A stretch of 64,000 nt of DNA from Campylorhamphus procurvoides. Taxonomy: Eukaryota > Chordata > Aves > Passeriformes > Dendrocolaptidae. Below, piece by piece: positions 48,652 through 61,050 of this stretch. The stretch covers positions 824,107 to 888,106 of the forward strand of contig WBMV01009266.1 of NCBI GenBank assembly GCA_013396655.1. The letters are read 5' to 3'. Below the pieces are notes generated by a model. That model had not been told where the DNA came from and ran no database searches. It was given only the letters and a program-made list of their open reading frames with translations. The position numbers and the translations under genes are program-made. Within the stretch, counting starts at the first letter, position 1. Each line of letters begins with the position of its first letter.

Positions 48652-48810
48652 GAATCACAGAACTTTGGGTTGGAAGGGACCATCAAAATTACCCAGTTCT
48701 GAGCCCCCTACCATGGGCAGGGACACCTTCCACTGCACCAGGTTGTTCAAAGCCCCACCGAACCCGGCCTTGAACATTTCCAGTGATAGGATACCCACAA
48801 TTTCACTGAC
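48652..48810 (-). mobile_element. CR1 LINE 3' end
   Basis: Reverse complement: GAATCACAGAACTTTGGGTT, GGAAGGGACCATC, CCCCCTACCATGGGCAGGGA, CACCTTCCACTGCACCAGG, TTGTTCAAAGCCCCACC, CCTTGAACATTTCCAGTGAT. The minus frame 48655-48855 contains LEMFKAGFGGALNNLV, matching the CR1 ORF2 end. It is 5'-truncated. Confidence 0.95.
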
Positions 48811-51800
48811 CATCAGATAAGCCTGAGAGAGAGGACCTGAAGTGCTTTGAGGCATTTATGATCAGTCTGTTCCCTCCTGGGTCAGGACAGATGTAGCTGA
48901 TGATTAATGACAGATATCACAGATTATTTCAGAGAATCAGAATGGATGGAATTGTCTTATCTGTGGATAAGAGACACATCACAGTAACTGGAAGTCCAAT
49001 GGATAAGGATTCAGGACACTAGTGGCTGGTAGGTGGAGTTGGAGACTGCTTTTTTGTCAACTTTTCCATAATCTTTGTTAAATAAAGGAAAATAAGATGC
49101 TGTTCATGCTTTATGAAATCTTTGGACACAAGTAGAAAAGCTAAGAGTTATGGCTACCGCTCACCCTGACCATTTTCTTTCCAATTTCCTCTAAGTATTT
49201 TTCTTTCCTCTTCATTTCCAAGAACCCTACTTTTCCACCATCGCTGTTTTATTTAATCATAAATATAGACTGCAAGTTTTGTAGATCTAGGCGTTATTGT
49301 TATACTCTGGAATTCTGAGTACTGGTTGAAAATGCTGATTATATGTTCTTTAGCTTCTTCAGTTAGGGAAGAGCGCTTTGGTATGGGAGAGCTCAGTTTC
49401 TTAGAGCTTTTTCTTCTTAGTAAACAGGGAAATACTGGTACTAAATGTATATTTCAGTAAAAAGTATAAATATTCCAGGCTGGATTATGACTTTTTAATA
49501 TGACTTTGAAATGACCAGAAAAGTTAAACAGAAAATAATTTTACTACTTCTGGAGTCCCATTTTTTTTTCTTTTTACAGAAGTATGGGTATATAGAAAAT
49601 GTGTTGTGTCCAAGCCTGGTACAGAGCAATAGCACAGAAAAATCTGGGGAAAAAAAATAAAAAAAATCTGGAGATGTTTCCTTGGAATGGGGCAAGAGCT
49701 ATAGCAACACAACGTTCAGAATCCTTACCTTGAAATGTCCAGTCATACTTCCAATAAATGGTAAAAACCTGAAAAGGGTGATTTATAATTTAACAAAAGA
49801 GGAAATTTAGGCCAAAGTGACTTAAAGCTGAATTTTGACCATTTTGTTTAACAATACATGTGTTACAGGTAAAAGTTTCTCATGCAGCTATATTGGATGG
49901 TTCTTTAAGACTGCGCAATTTTATATTCTCTGTCAGGATGAAATTATACCTTTTCAAAGGCCTTTTCATTTATGCATTATCAGGTGAAAGGTGTTGATTT
50001 TCTTGGACTGTTTCGGGGAGGGGGGGGGCAGTTATGAGTCAAAACAGTAATGAAAGCCAACTCAAAACTGCCTCACGACTAAATCCACCTGATGAAGATC
50101 AGGGACTTGAACTTAAAACCACCTATGAAACTACCAGAATATTTTAAAAAATTGAGCAAATCTTACTCATTTTTCCCTGTTGGAACTCTTCCACATTGAA
50201 TGAATGGTGCAGTCACTTTCCTTGTAGTCAGCTAAAACAGTTAGACCAAAAAGAAGAGAAGACCAGAAAACTGGTGGGTCAGGCAGAATGTGAGTGTTTT
50301 CTTTCCTTTTTCCTAAAACCTTTTTCAAAGATGCATGATTGGTAAATAAGAGTGGAAATTTGGAAATTCAGATTTTCATTTTAAAAAATTATTTCTTCCA
50401 CATGCTCTTTAGAGGGGAAGTTCAAAGACACACAAGATGCGGCTGTGAAGAGGGGAAAGCAAAATTCAGATTTTCTGAAGGCACACTGGAAATTCTCAGG
50501 ATTTATCGACTTAGATGTCTTATTGTGGAGTCAATGAATGTAAGTCCAGTTCTGCACAATCAACAGCACCAGCTCTTCAAGAAATATGAATCACTAAGTT
50601 TGTGGTTCCCAGATAAGTGCCCTCTTGATGATTACATTTATTTAAGTGAATATGCCAATTTTAAAATAGGTTTTACCATGCTGGTGAAGTCTCCATTTTT
50701 TAATCTGCTATTTATAATTGGGTATGACTTCATAGAAAACTCCTCATTTTTGGATTATCTTTTGAGACATATGCATCAGAGAGAGCACAGATGGTCCAGT
50801 AAAGGGTACTTTTGTGCTGCTCCCATAGTATAAGACAAATCAATTTCTTAGATAGAATTTAATGAAGATTCACAATAATCTCATACTGTCTCCAAACCAG
50901 GACAAATAAACGAGAACAAAGCAATTATTTGGAATAGATATTGCCCCAGCAAATTTGAGTTTCAGTAAAGTTTGAATCCTGGCAAATCTAAATAAATGGG
51001 ATACTATCTGATTGGAATTCAGCACACTGAAAAGGGGTCTGGAATAGGATCCATACGTTGAACCCAATACTTGTGCTCTCATAGTGACTCTTGTTGGCAA
51101 TGATAATAATTAAAACACACCTATCATTCATTTTTTTGTTACTCTTTCTCTGTACTACACTGAAAGTAACCTTTGGCATTCAAAAAATTTCTATTCAGGT
51201 TTTTTTTCTTTTAACTTATAGCTCCCTTTATCAGCTTATCTGAGAGCTGTGTAATCTTTGACCATGTTGCCACAATATATCCTGTCATAGGGAAGTTAGT
51301 TTTTCACCATTTAACACCTAGAAGGGTGAGAAAGAGATAAGATGACATGTACTGGCACTCAAATCTTACTAGCACCAGTGGTAAGAAGGAGTACAAGAAC
51401 ATTTAAATATTAGTATCTTGGTATTGTTTTTTTCAGTTGTTATTCAAGCCACTAGTAAGGAACTTAATCTGATCACTGGGAATTCAATTTTTAAACAGTC
51501 AGGAGATTTATATGAAACTGTTAGTTAGAAAATAGAGTTGGTGTTGGAGCTGTAAAGAGAGTGGAGTTTATTTTATGCATGTAAAACACAGACAAGTTCT
51601 CTAAGATGGCTTAGTAGATTCCTTGAGAAGTCTGTAGACTGAAACTGACCCCCTGTCTGTCTTGCACATTATCTCAGGGTGACATGAATCATCACTTTCC
51701 ATTGACCAGAACAGAATTGTATATTGAACTAAACACTGAATATTGCACAACCAAAATTAGATGAAGTGAAAGCAGCCCCTAATAGCAAAAAAGGCCTCTA

Positions 51801-51863
51801 AATGAAGCTTCACAAGCCATCTTCACCTGCTGTCAAATTCATTAGAAACTTCAAGATACAGAA
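48811..51863. other. Unique sequence, no recognised gene
   Basis: Includes the longest non-repeat frame of the window outside the 22.7 kb element: 50339-50833 (plus, 164 codons). Its product is rich in F, L, I and K, has no recognisable domain, and has no strong splice or promoter context, so I treat it as chance. A G run lies near 50017-50028. Confidence 0.45.
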
Positions 51864-52189
51864 GAATCACAGAATCATAGAAGGGTTTGGGCTGGCAGGG
51901 ACCTTAAAAACCATCCAGTTTCAACACCCCTGCCATGAGTAGGGACACCTTCCACTGGACTAGGTTACTCCAAAGCCCCATTCAACCTGGCCTTGAACAC
52001 TTCCTGGGATGGGACATGCACAGCTTTTTTGAGAAACCTGTTGTAGTGCCTCAGCACCCTCATAGTAAAGAATTTCTTCCTAATATCCAATCTAAACCTA
52101 CCTTCATTCAGTTTAAAGCCATTCCCACTTGTCCTATCACACCATGCCCTTGTCAAAAATCCTTCTCCAGCTCTCTTGTAGCCCCTTTA
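51864..52189 (-). mobile_element. CR1 LINE 3' fragment, well preserved
   Basis: Reverse complement of about 325 bases of CR1: GAATCACAGAATCATAGAAG, GCAGGGACCTTAAAAACCAT, CACCCCTGCCATGAGTAGGG, ACACCTTCCACTGGACTAGG, CCTTGAACACTTCCTGGGAT, CTCAGCACCCTCATAGTAAA, CCTATCACACCATGCCC. The minus frame 51965-52156 keeps FRLDIRKKFFTMRV and EVFKARLNGALE, the conserved C-terminal CR1 ORF2 residues. It is 5'-truncated. Confidence 0.96.
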
Positions 52190-55100
52190 TCATGACTTGT
52201 TCAGTTTTTCCCCTCTCAACAATGTGTTAATTTGTTCAGAAGTGCAAGATCCAGGGTACAGAAATCCTGCATGATACAATACCACAATCTTTCCTTTCTG
52301 ACCTTCCGGCATGTGAGTTCTGTTTTCTTCATTTTCTCCCTCTACAATCCCAAAAATTGAGACTTTCCAGGAAGGAGATCCAAGTGTTTCTTGGAGCAGT
52401 TCCTAAACACACTCTTCCTCACACACAGTGCAACACCGTCATTTTAAAGATGTTACTTACCTTTCCTAGCTTTATTATTTGCACATCATTATATCTTATG
52501 TACCAATACATCCCTGAATATTATCCTTAGTGTTTCATAAAATCCTCATACTTCTTTTTTTTTGTAATTTCTAAGTTTAATTGTACTCTAGAGCAAAAGT
52601 CTTCTGTTTACACAGTATCTGTGAGGTTATAACACCTCTTTAAAAGCCAGAAAGTTCTAAATATTAGCTCATATAGAAATATATTTCCCAGGAAATACAT
52701 TAATGTATCTATTAATTATTTTTCCTTTGAATGACTTTAAAGGTTGGCCAGGTAAGTTAAAGACACAGTCTTTGGCTTGTGTTAATTTCCCACTGTATGA
52801 AGAGACCAGAACTTACAATTCTGGATTTTTTTTTAAGCACAAGTCCCAGGTGTTTCATTTTTAAAAGATGTTACAGCAATAAAAATGTTATTAAAGTGTC
52901 TTTGTTCATGCTGTTATAGTTGAGGTTGTGTCAGCATTTCCATTACAAGCTCATCTTTTCCAGAGAAAATGCTCTGGTCCATTGGGTAAATAACACATGT
53001 TTTTCTATGACACACACAGAGGAAAGCTAGAAATATTAAAGGATAAAATTGTTTAGGATCCTATCTTAATTTCATACAGTGTATGTTGTGTTGTAATTTT
53101 TCCCCATGAATGGATAAATCAAGTACTGCCTGCCAGTGATCACAAATTTGCTTGTACCACAAACTATGTTGTAATTATTTTTTGTGTAGACCTTTTTAAA
53201 ATTAAAATCTGGAGAAAATGTGTTTCTCATTACCATCATACATACTTATAATTAGGGTAATACTGTGAAAGTTCAGCTAACCCTTAGAACTCTTGTGGAA
53301 GTGGATGATGTGGTGGACCCCTGAAAGACAGGTTAAAAGCAAACTTTTGTGAAGCCATTTTTGGTTTTGAGTTCTCACCACTGCTGAAATAAGGTCTTAG
53401 ATGTCTCAGGCTTTATGTAACATCATGTGACTACACCTAATCACTGCCAGCTTTTGGTATTCTTGTCTTAAGGGACATGACAAAGGCTGCAGAAGGTGTA
53501 AGAAGGAATCAGAAATCAAGAAAACCTCCCTCCCAGGAAACTGTTGAATAAGATTCAACTCAGTCTATTAATTTATTAGCTAAAACTGCTTTCTCCAGAG
53601 GCAGCTCGCAGACCTTTTAAATTCAGTTTATACATTTTCAGTCACTCATTACTATTTCTAGACACCAGTCCCACTATTAACAGTACCACATCTGTTAAAC
53701 CAAATCCTGAGCTTTTCCCCTGCTCTGTATCCTGCAGTATCCTGCAGTTCGTGATCTTTTTGGCCACTACTACCATAACTCTCCCATATTTTGACACTCC
53801 CCTTGTGTCATCTGACCCTGTAGAAAGTCAGGTTCCACTACAGCAGCTTGGAAAATAAGTGGCTTGAATTTCATACCCGAACTCTTCACTCATGATTTGT
53901 TTTAAGATCTAACATTGTTATTAATACAAGAGATGGGTGATCTCTCAATCTCACTTTCTAGAGGAAACCAAAATCTTTGTAGCCTCAGGTTTATTTTTGT
54001 CGTTGTTCTCCTTTATTAATCTCTAAATCCTTTAAGACCAACTATTATATTTCATCCAGGTTTGTTGCAGAAATACTTAGAAGTTACTCCTGGAACAGAA
54101 GGTGTACAAATGTATAGGAAGAGCATTTTCTTATATACCTTAGATAAAAAAGTTAAGAAAGATTTTCAGTGGATGAAATAAATAGAGAAGTGGAAAGGAA
54201 TATCCCTGCCATCTTTTGCAAATGAGGAAGGGTGATATTAGATAATGCAACTTAGGCAAATTGTAAGTCAGTGACAGAGCCAAAAATAATGCTCACATCC
54301 TCCCTATAGTCATCCCACTTATATTTAAAGACTAAGAATTCAAAAAGAGGATATCTGTTTGGCTTATCTAAGTTTTTATGCTTACCAACAGACTGTGATC
54401 TCTCAATTTTTGCTCTATTTGCAATTGTCCAAGGCATGTTTTGTAGGATCATCACTCATTTGGTGTGCTGATTAAAAAGGCTTTCCTTTGACTGTTCATT
54501 TCAATATTTAATACCAAGTTCTGTGATTAAGTGCTGCTCTTTTTTTCTTGTCTCTTTGTAACTTTTGTGAAAGGATAACACCTTGGTTTATGGACACAGA
54601 TGGGTGTACTCTTGCTCCAAATTAAGCTGAATTCCTGTCCTAAGTATAAAGTCACTACATGTTTTTTTCTCATCCTGCATGATGGTGGAGTGAATCATCA
54701 ACTGGCAAGATCCAACTCTCTGTCTCTCTCTGTTAATTGAGACAAGGAATTTTGATGATGAGCTTAAACTAAAGACCTCAATTTTGTATGGTTGCAATTC
54801 AAAGTCCCCCATTTCTGTCTTTCTTTCTGTAACTACAGTCTAGTTTTGTCACAATAATGCATTGATTTTTCAGTTCACATTACATTTCTATTACACTGTG
54901 GATTATTCATTTTCCTCATATGAGGTATCTTTGCCTTTCCTATCCTCTCTGTCTCATTACTAATAAATAGACAAAGGGGTTAGTCTTTTTCCAGAGGTTC
55001 ACAGATGTGAGGAAGATTCTCCTGTCTCTGGCTGAGTTTATTTGAAGGTGCTTAAAACAAAAAGTCCAAAGCAAACTATTCATTACTTAAGTATGAGTTG

Positions 55101-56609
55101 TTTTGAATACTTTTCTGGAATCAACTATTTTTGGTATTGACAGTTCTCATAAAGAAAAAGTTAATGATTTTCTCCTGAGCATAATATGCAGACAATTAAG
55201 ATAATGTTTTTAACAATTTGAAGTGTTCAACTGGCTTCATAGGCTATAATTTTTTTGCACCCTTCATATATTTAATTTAACTATGCAACAAAAGAGCAGA
55301 AAGAAATATGATGGTTTGCATAATTACACAGCTACTTCAACATTATATTTTTTAGTTTCTTTCCATCTTTCACTTGGAAATTTTCTCTATAACTGGGCCA
55401 TTGGAGATTTTTCATTTTTCTTCCTTCTTGCTGTATTAATTGTCTGTGTTTAAGAATGAAGTTTTGCTTTTGGTTTATAAATGTGTATGGAAAGAGTGAG
55501 GCACAGGACAGCATGCATAGCTCTATATGTTCTCTGTATAACATGCAGGCCTAAGTATTTATAATATATATGGATACACAAGCACATTTGCACATAAAAA
55601 TTAGGAGGTATATATGTTCATAAAGTAGTATTTAATCAACTATTAGACCTTGAAACTATAATCATATTTAAAAGTCACTTATTTTGAAGTTACATTGTAG
55701 GGTGGTTATTAACAACTTTGACAAATTGAGGAAAGCTTTGATAGCATGAGGATAGCAGAGAGATGTGTTTTTATGAGTACCTGAAGAGTGGTGTAGAATA
55801 AACCATTTTGGGAGGCTGTGTGTCTCTCCTGATGCTATTTATAAAGAATTGTAAGGGAAAACTATGAGTTTAAGATGTATTTTATTGGTGAAAGAGAGGA
55901 AAAATGACAGAAACATCTCCATCTGAAAATGCTGCTTTTGTCTGTCCAATGTTTTCCTCTAGATCCAGGTGCCCCTGGAGTAACTTAATCCACTAAGGTT
56001 GCTCAGTGTTCTTTGTGAGAAGCTGATACAGGGCAAACCTGACTTGGCATCTGTGCAAGGGCCAACATGCATCACTCAGCTGCCAGCATTCAGCTACAGA
56101 AAGGAAAGGTTTTGCACTCAGGTTATAATCACTGTTGTAGGGCAGGGAATTTTTTGCATTCTTGCTCGGAGACATGCAATGGAGGGAGGCAACCTTGAGA
56201 AACTGCTACACAAGGCTTTGATTGTCCCTGTATTAGCCAAAATGCTTAAATATCAACCAACCATTCCCCTGCTGTACCAGAGAACCTGATGTGGTGAATA
56301 AATATCAATGGTAATATTTTCACCCACACTTTCTAAAAGATTAATATTTTAGAGGCACTTTTCTGTAAAGTGTCCACATACTTTTTTCTTCCAATCTCTC
56401 TAAAACATGAGTATCTTCAAGGTTTTAAAATCCTCTGTTGTTCTCTCTTTCTTTCTCAACAACTAACCTATATTCGCTGTTGAGAAGTTGAAGAGAAACT
56501 GTTTTTTAATTGTGAGATTATGTTTAGAGAACTCTCATGACAGTGACAAAATTCTTGCTGTGAAACCCTTTTCAGTCAGGTTTTTACCCTCAAAAATGAT
56601 CTGGTGACA
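52190..56609. other. Unique AT-rich sequence, no recognised gene
   Basis: Short frames only (54252-54455, 54588-54812, 55332-55544, 55999-56289). A 10-base tandem duplication (GTATCCTGCA twice) lies at about 53727-53747. A consensus minus-strand donor (AAG|GTAAGT) near 52457 lacks a good acceptor. No repeat family recognised. Confidence 0.5.
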
Positions 56610-57135
56610 GCCTACCTGGGCTATTCCATCCAGCTCTGGAGTCCCCAGCAAAGGAAGGACATGGAGCTGTTGGAGAGTCCAGAGGAGGCAAGAAGATGAT
56701 TGGAGGGAAGGAGCACCTTTCCTACAAGGAAAGGCTAAGCAAATTGGGATTGTTCAGCCTGGAGAAGAGAAAGCTTCAGGGTAGTCTAATTGCAGCCTTT
56801 CAGTACCTGGAGGAAGCCTACAAGAAAGATGGAGAGAGATTTTTTACAAGAACATGTAGTGACGGGACAAGGAGGAATGGATTCAGACAAAAAGAGAGTA
56901 GATTTAGATTGGATATTAGGGAGAAATTCTTCCCTGTGAGGATGGAAAGGCACTGGCACAGGCTGACCAGGGAAGCCATGAATGCCTGGAACTGCTTGAG
57001 GCTAGGTTGGATGGGGCTTGGAGCAACCTGGTCTAGCGGAAGGTGTCCTGGCCCATGGTAGGGAGGTTGGAACGAGCTGATCTTGAAAGTCCCTTCCAAC
57101 CCAAACCATTCTGATTCTATGAATCCATGATTCTT
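56610..57135 (+). mobile_element. CR1 LINE, longest copy here (ORF2 end plus 3' UTR)
   Basis: About 525 bases. It covers the end of the reverse-transcriptase ORF2 (DNA blocks AAGGACATGGAGCTGTTGGA, AAGATGATTGGAGGG, TACAAGGAAAGGCTAAGCAA, GTTCAGCCTGGAGAAGAGAA) and the complete 3' end (CTGGTCTAGCGGAAGGTGTC, GTCCCTTCCAACCCAAACCA, CTGATTCTATGAATCCATG). The frame 56696-57061 contains FRLDIREKFFPVRM and HWHRLTREAMNA. Just after that a short block equivalent to CCATCCC is missing, shifting the frame, so the FKARLDGAL-type ending is lost. It is 5'-truncated and not functional. Confidence 0.97.
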
Positions 57136-57710
57136 AATGCACACACATTGATGTTCCCATGGACTTCATGCTACATTCAAAGCACATGAAAGGAATTCCA
57201 TGCATTCAGATCCCTTTGAGGGCTTTTGCCTCTAAAGTGACCAGCTTAAAACTAAATGTATTTTCATAAAAATTTGGCATTTTTCAGCAAAGACAGAGGT
57301 TGGTATTCCATGCTGTTGGTTGTTAATATGAATCCTGTCTCAGAAGGGACCATGTTTTCTGTCTGTCACATACTGAATTACACGTAGCTTGCTGAAACTC
57401 CAGAGAATTTTAGATCTTGTAGACAGACAGGATTTAGAAACAGCTGAGAAATAGAGGAGTAATTTTAGTGTAATTTTGCCATTTTTTGTAACATTCTGTT
57501 GCAAAGAACGATAAAGCTGAACTCAGGGTTATTTATTGAGAATTTAGGTCATGTTCAGTATTTCCACTTACAAAAGTCAGTTTATCCATAGGTTTCTGGT
57601 CCCTCTCAGGGGAAAAGAGGAATCACTATCCACATTTCACGAATAGGTGATGTTTGAAAGCATCTAAATAAGTGATTTCTCCCACATTTACACAGAAAGT
57701 CATCAACTTT
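57136..57710. other. Unique sequence, no recognised gene
   Basis: 575 bases of AT-rich DNA between two CR1 copies. I see nothing else in it. Confidence 0.55.
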
Positions 57711-57778
57711 GTCCCTGCCCATGCAAGGAGATGATCTTTAAGGTTCCTTCCAACTCAAACTATTCTATGATTCTATGA
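57711..57778 (+). mobile_element. CR1 LINE 3' tail
   Basis: GTCCCTGCCCATGCAAGGAG, ATGATCTTTAAGGTTCCTTC, CAACTCAAACTATTCTATG, then ATTCTATG. It is a very short 5'-truncated copy with a clean terminal octamer repeat, in the same orientation as the copy 575 bases upstream but clearly a separate insertion. Confidence 0.93.
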
Positions 57779-58194
57779 ACTGGGGCTAAGTGTAGCAACT
57801 TTGGCCTCTTAATCTGTCCAGGCTCCAGACAGAACGTCACAAGTCTGTACAAACAGCCAAGGCTACTTAGATTTAAAATTATTAACCCTCCTACTTTCAA
57901 TTCCTTTACTAACAAAGCATATACAAGGTGTTCAGCTGGAAACTGCAGAGCATGACAGTCAATGTGTTGCTATAATACTTGTTGTTATGAATTAATTAGC
58001 TGATTTACATTTATATGGCACACTTCATAAGGAAGCAACACATGGCATTATACACTTAAACTACATTACAATTAAACAGAAATTCTGCTAGAGGAGTCAA
58101 GATGAGGCCTCCAAAATAAACCACACAAATCTAAAAAAAAAAAATCTTATGGGAAGGAGGTTATTAAAAAAAAATTAAAATCTTTAACAAAGGG

Positions 58195-58650
58195 ATAGTA
58201 CAAGTCTCCGTTACAAGGACAGGGGCCAGTGGCTGATCAGCTGTTCAGGGAGGTAAGAGGAGATGAAAACAAAATGTGAAGAGTATACAAGTACTGTAAA
58301 CACAATTATGCACTTTTGCAGGAAGTCTGTGCAGCATCTTCAATCTATGTGATAAGCCAATGTATGCAAGTGGCTGTTCTACATGCTGGATTTTGTGCAA
58401 GCCGGGGACTTAGATAATGAATGGTCAAGGAAAGCTGCAAGCATAAAGTGGCACTAATCCAGCTGGGGGGTTATAAAATGTGTATCGGGAGCTATGCATC
58501 CCACAGAGACACAAATGGTCTTAACCTACTAAATTCCTGAGATGACTAAAATGAAGTCTGAACAGCACAGCTCACTTCGGCTGATTAGGAAATTAAAATT
58601 CCACTCCCAGCCAAGCGCTGAGTTAAGAATCACTGTTGAAAGAGTTATTG
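58195..58650. promoter_or_regulatory. Candidate conserved noncoding element
   Basis: Repeat-free. It retains CpGs in a CpG-poor region (TCTCCGTTAC, AAGCCGGGGAC, GTATCGGGAGC, CTTCGGCTG, AAGCGCTGAG), with homeodomain-like TTAGGAAATTAAAATTCC and a TTATAAAAT box near 58470. There is also a good donor (GAG|GTAAGA) near 58252. This mixture could mark an enhancer or an unannotated promoter or exon. It is inference only. Confidence 0.2.
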
Positions 58651-59281
58651 GGCCTAAGAAAAAGTGAAAAAAAATCAATTTAATTTTCTCTGAGCTAGGG
58701 ATTTAGGAAAAAAAAATTAAAAGATCCAAAGTTTGACTTCTGACAAAAGCCATTCAAAATGGAAAAGTACATCATCAGAGGCTAAAATTATTTCTAGTCA
58801 CTTCAGAACAAAAATATTAAGATATCTTGTTGAACTCTCTTAGAAAGAAGAGTGACACCTGAGTGACACTATGAGACACCAGTTTCTGGGTCTGCAGGAG
58901 TTTTCAGATGTGCATTGGCTGAGTCTTTTCTTCAGAATTATCCTTCTCTGGGCTTGTCCAATGTCTTTCTTAATCTTATGAATACTTTTTAACTGATTGA
59001 AGTTTGTCTTGTCCCAAACTCAGCTCCTTCATTTACAGTTTACATTTGCCGTTTAATCAAGTTCTTGCTCCAATGAGTGCTAAGTTTACTTACAATATTA
59101 CTTTTTCAAAATACACAGTGACCTCTTAATTAACCATGTTTGGACTGAAAGCTGGGGACATGATTTTTCAGAAAAGAAGTGTTCTTCAAGGGTTCTTTTT
59201 CTTTTCAGTCAAGAGGATTTACATTTTCAAAATATTGTGAAAATGTAGAGAAAAAAATTAAAAACAATCCAAACTAAGTGA

Positions 59282-59296
59282 TTTTTTTTTTTTTTT
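59282..59296. repeat. Poly-T tract
   Basis: 15 consecutive T. Confidence 0.9.
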
Positions 59297-59693
59297 AAAA
59301 TCTAACCATCCAACTTGATAAGAAATATAGTGGGTTCTTGACAGCCTGGTATTGCCAACTGCATCACATAAGAGTTCCTGTTCTCTGGGGCTTTTTTTCT
59401 TTTGTATTTTTATAATGAAACCCCTGTCATCAGTGAGCAAGAGAGTGAAAGAGAAAGCTCCCCCTCTGAAGCTGAAGATAATCCATGGTGTCATAGCTCA
59501 AATATTAAATTTACCTTTCCACTTGGATCTCATGGATCACATACACCCCATATACCACATCACATACCTCATGTCCTTCAGAGTGCACGAGTTGCCTTTG
59601 GAATTTTGTAAATACGGCTCTCATTCTGTAGCATTATAAATTTTGGGGTTGTCATCACCTGAGATATCTTCTCTTTCCTCAGCTCATACTCAC

Positions 59694-59837
59694 CTGTGAT
59701 CCTGTGAGAGAGGAAATCATAGCAGGCCGTTCCCGGTGCATCCAATCTCATTCTATATCCCTGTGCTACAATCCAGGAAAGCTGCACAAATGCTGCAGTG
59801 GGGATTTCTTTCCTGGGGCACTGGCATAAGAAATACG
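59694..59837 (-). other. Candidate internal coding exon (144 nt)
   Basis: On the minus strand a strong acceptor (pyrimidine-rich CTTTCCCTCATTCCCACAG) is followed by 144 bases ending in a consensus donor, ATCACAG|GTGAGT. Only one of three frames is open, and it is phase 1 at both ends, as is common for extracellular-domain exons. The predicted peptide is of ordinary complexity, with residues such as LCQCPRKEIPTAAFV and GYRMRLDAPGTACYDF and three cysteines. I recognise no family, and no partner exon of matching phase on this strand was identified. The neighbouring candidate exons at 62.4 and 63.8 kb are on the opposite strand, so they cannot belong to the same transcript. Confidence 0.28.
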
Positions 59838-60479
59838 CTGTGGGAATGAGGGAAAGCTTAAGGTATTTGACCAAAATGAAATTATAGTCATATCAGTGGT
59901 CAGCAATAAATTTGAGCAGCCCAGTGTAAATGTTGACAGCTATAAATTGCATATGAGTGGATAAGTCATACCAGGGGGTTGGATGAAACAAAAACTGAAA
60001 TAAATAAATATATCAGAGAGAAGAAGAAAAGAAAAAAAGAGGTGGGGGCAGCAAGGGAGAAGGGGGAAGTAGCAATCTACAGACCCAGGAAAAAAGGAAA
60101 AACGTGCCAGAATGTCACTTCAGCCACTGACAGTCTAGGCATGGAAAAATTACTGAAGGCAGATAATCATTATTAGAGGAAGAAAAAGATGTCTCTAATA
60201 ACTGTGTTATCTGCCATCAAATCTCCAGAGACAAAAATAGTCTCATTTGCTCCAAGGTTTCAGGGTTATAGAGTGAGGGAGGAACCAGAGAAAAAGAGAC
60301 TGATACCAGGGATTAAAGATCACAGCTGTAGAGAGAGGAGGTGGAAACAAATTGGTGCTGTTTCTAAAGCCCTGATGAAAGAAAATGGGGCCTTGCTAGG
60401 GAAGGTGACAACTGAAAGATAAAAGTAGAAAGGAAATGTTTTAATATTAGAGCTGAGCAAAATATTGGTAATGAAACAG
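59838..60479. other. Purine-rich unique sequence, no recognised gene
   Basis: The plus strand is purine-rich at about 60016-60072 (AGAAG, AAAAAG, GGGAG words), which produces the lysine-rich frame at 59979-60176. That frame and the one at 60189-60422 look like results of composition. Confidence 0.5.
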
Positions 60480-61050
60480 AGCTGCAGTTTCGCTTAGTTT
60501 TGTGCTTCTTCACAAAGAGTGAGCTTAGGTTGCTTTCTCAAGGTGAGCAATACCAAGCCAATTTGTTACATCCTCAGGTGAAAATGATACAGAGGAAATT
60601 GAGATTCCACTGGCTTAGACACAAAGCCAGCCGTATGGTTATCCAGCCTGGTGCACCCAACTGTTTCACTTCGTTATTGAGTTACCTCAGGCCTGACCAT
60701 GGCGGTATAGAGGTTGGTTCTTCCTTGTGCATTCTTGTGCCAAGCTTTGCAAAGCTCAGACTGACAAGGCAACCAACCGAAAGAGCTGCTCTAATGGCCA
60801 TCAAATCCCCCTGACACAGCGAGTATTAAATTACAAAACATTAAGGATTACACTACAAGCTACTGCAGTAAATGCTAAAGAGGAAGATTTCTGCAGGCTC
60901 GTATCTCCTGTGGGCAAGGTGGATGGACCCCATACATGATTGCCAGGGTATTAAACTTGCTCAAAAAACAGAAACCTTCCTGTCTTGGCACTCGACCTTG
61001 AGACTTGTTAAGCTGGCAATTCTCCCTCAAACTGGTGGGAGTGGAGAATG
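60480..61050. promoter_or_regulatory. Candidate conserved noncoding element
   Basis: Repeat-free and rich in retained CpGs (GTTTCGCTT, GCCGTATGG, CTTCGTTATT, ATGGCGGTAT, CAACCGAAAG, ACAGCGAGTA, GCTCGTATC, CTCGACC), with TAAT/ATTA-type words such as GTATTAAATTAC and AAGGATTACAC. The texture resembles vertebrate conserved noncoding elements. Frames on the plus strand (60500-60814, 60727-60939, 60872-61075) overlap each other and have no recognisable domain, so I favour a noncoding interpretation. An AAG|GTGAGC donor-like site lies at 60541. Confidence 0.25.

Larger units (their letters stand above)
57779..59693. other. Unique sequence, candidate conserved element inside
   Basis: No gene recognised. 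A poly-A run lies near 58133-58144 and a T run at 59282-59296. The 58195-58650 stretch is listed separately as a possible conserved element. Confidence 0.45.

Noticed and set aside
50339..50833. 164-codon plus-strand open frame
   Set aside because: Rich in F, L, I and K, with no recognisable domain and no convincing splice or promoter context. Long enough to notice, but expected by chance in 64 kb of AT-rich DNA.
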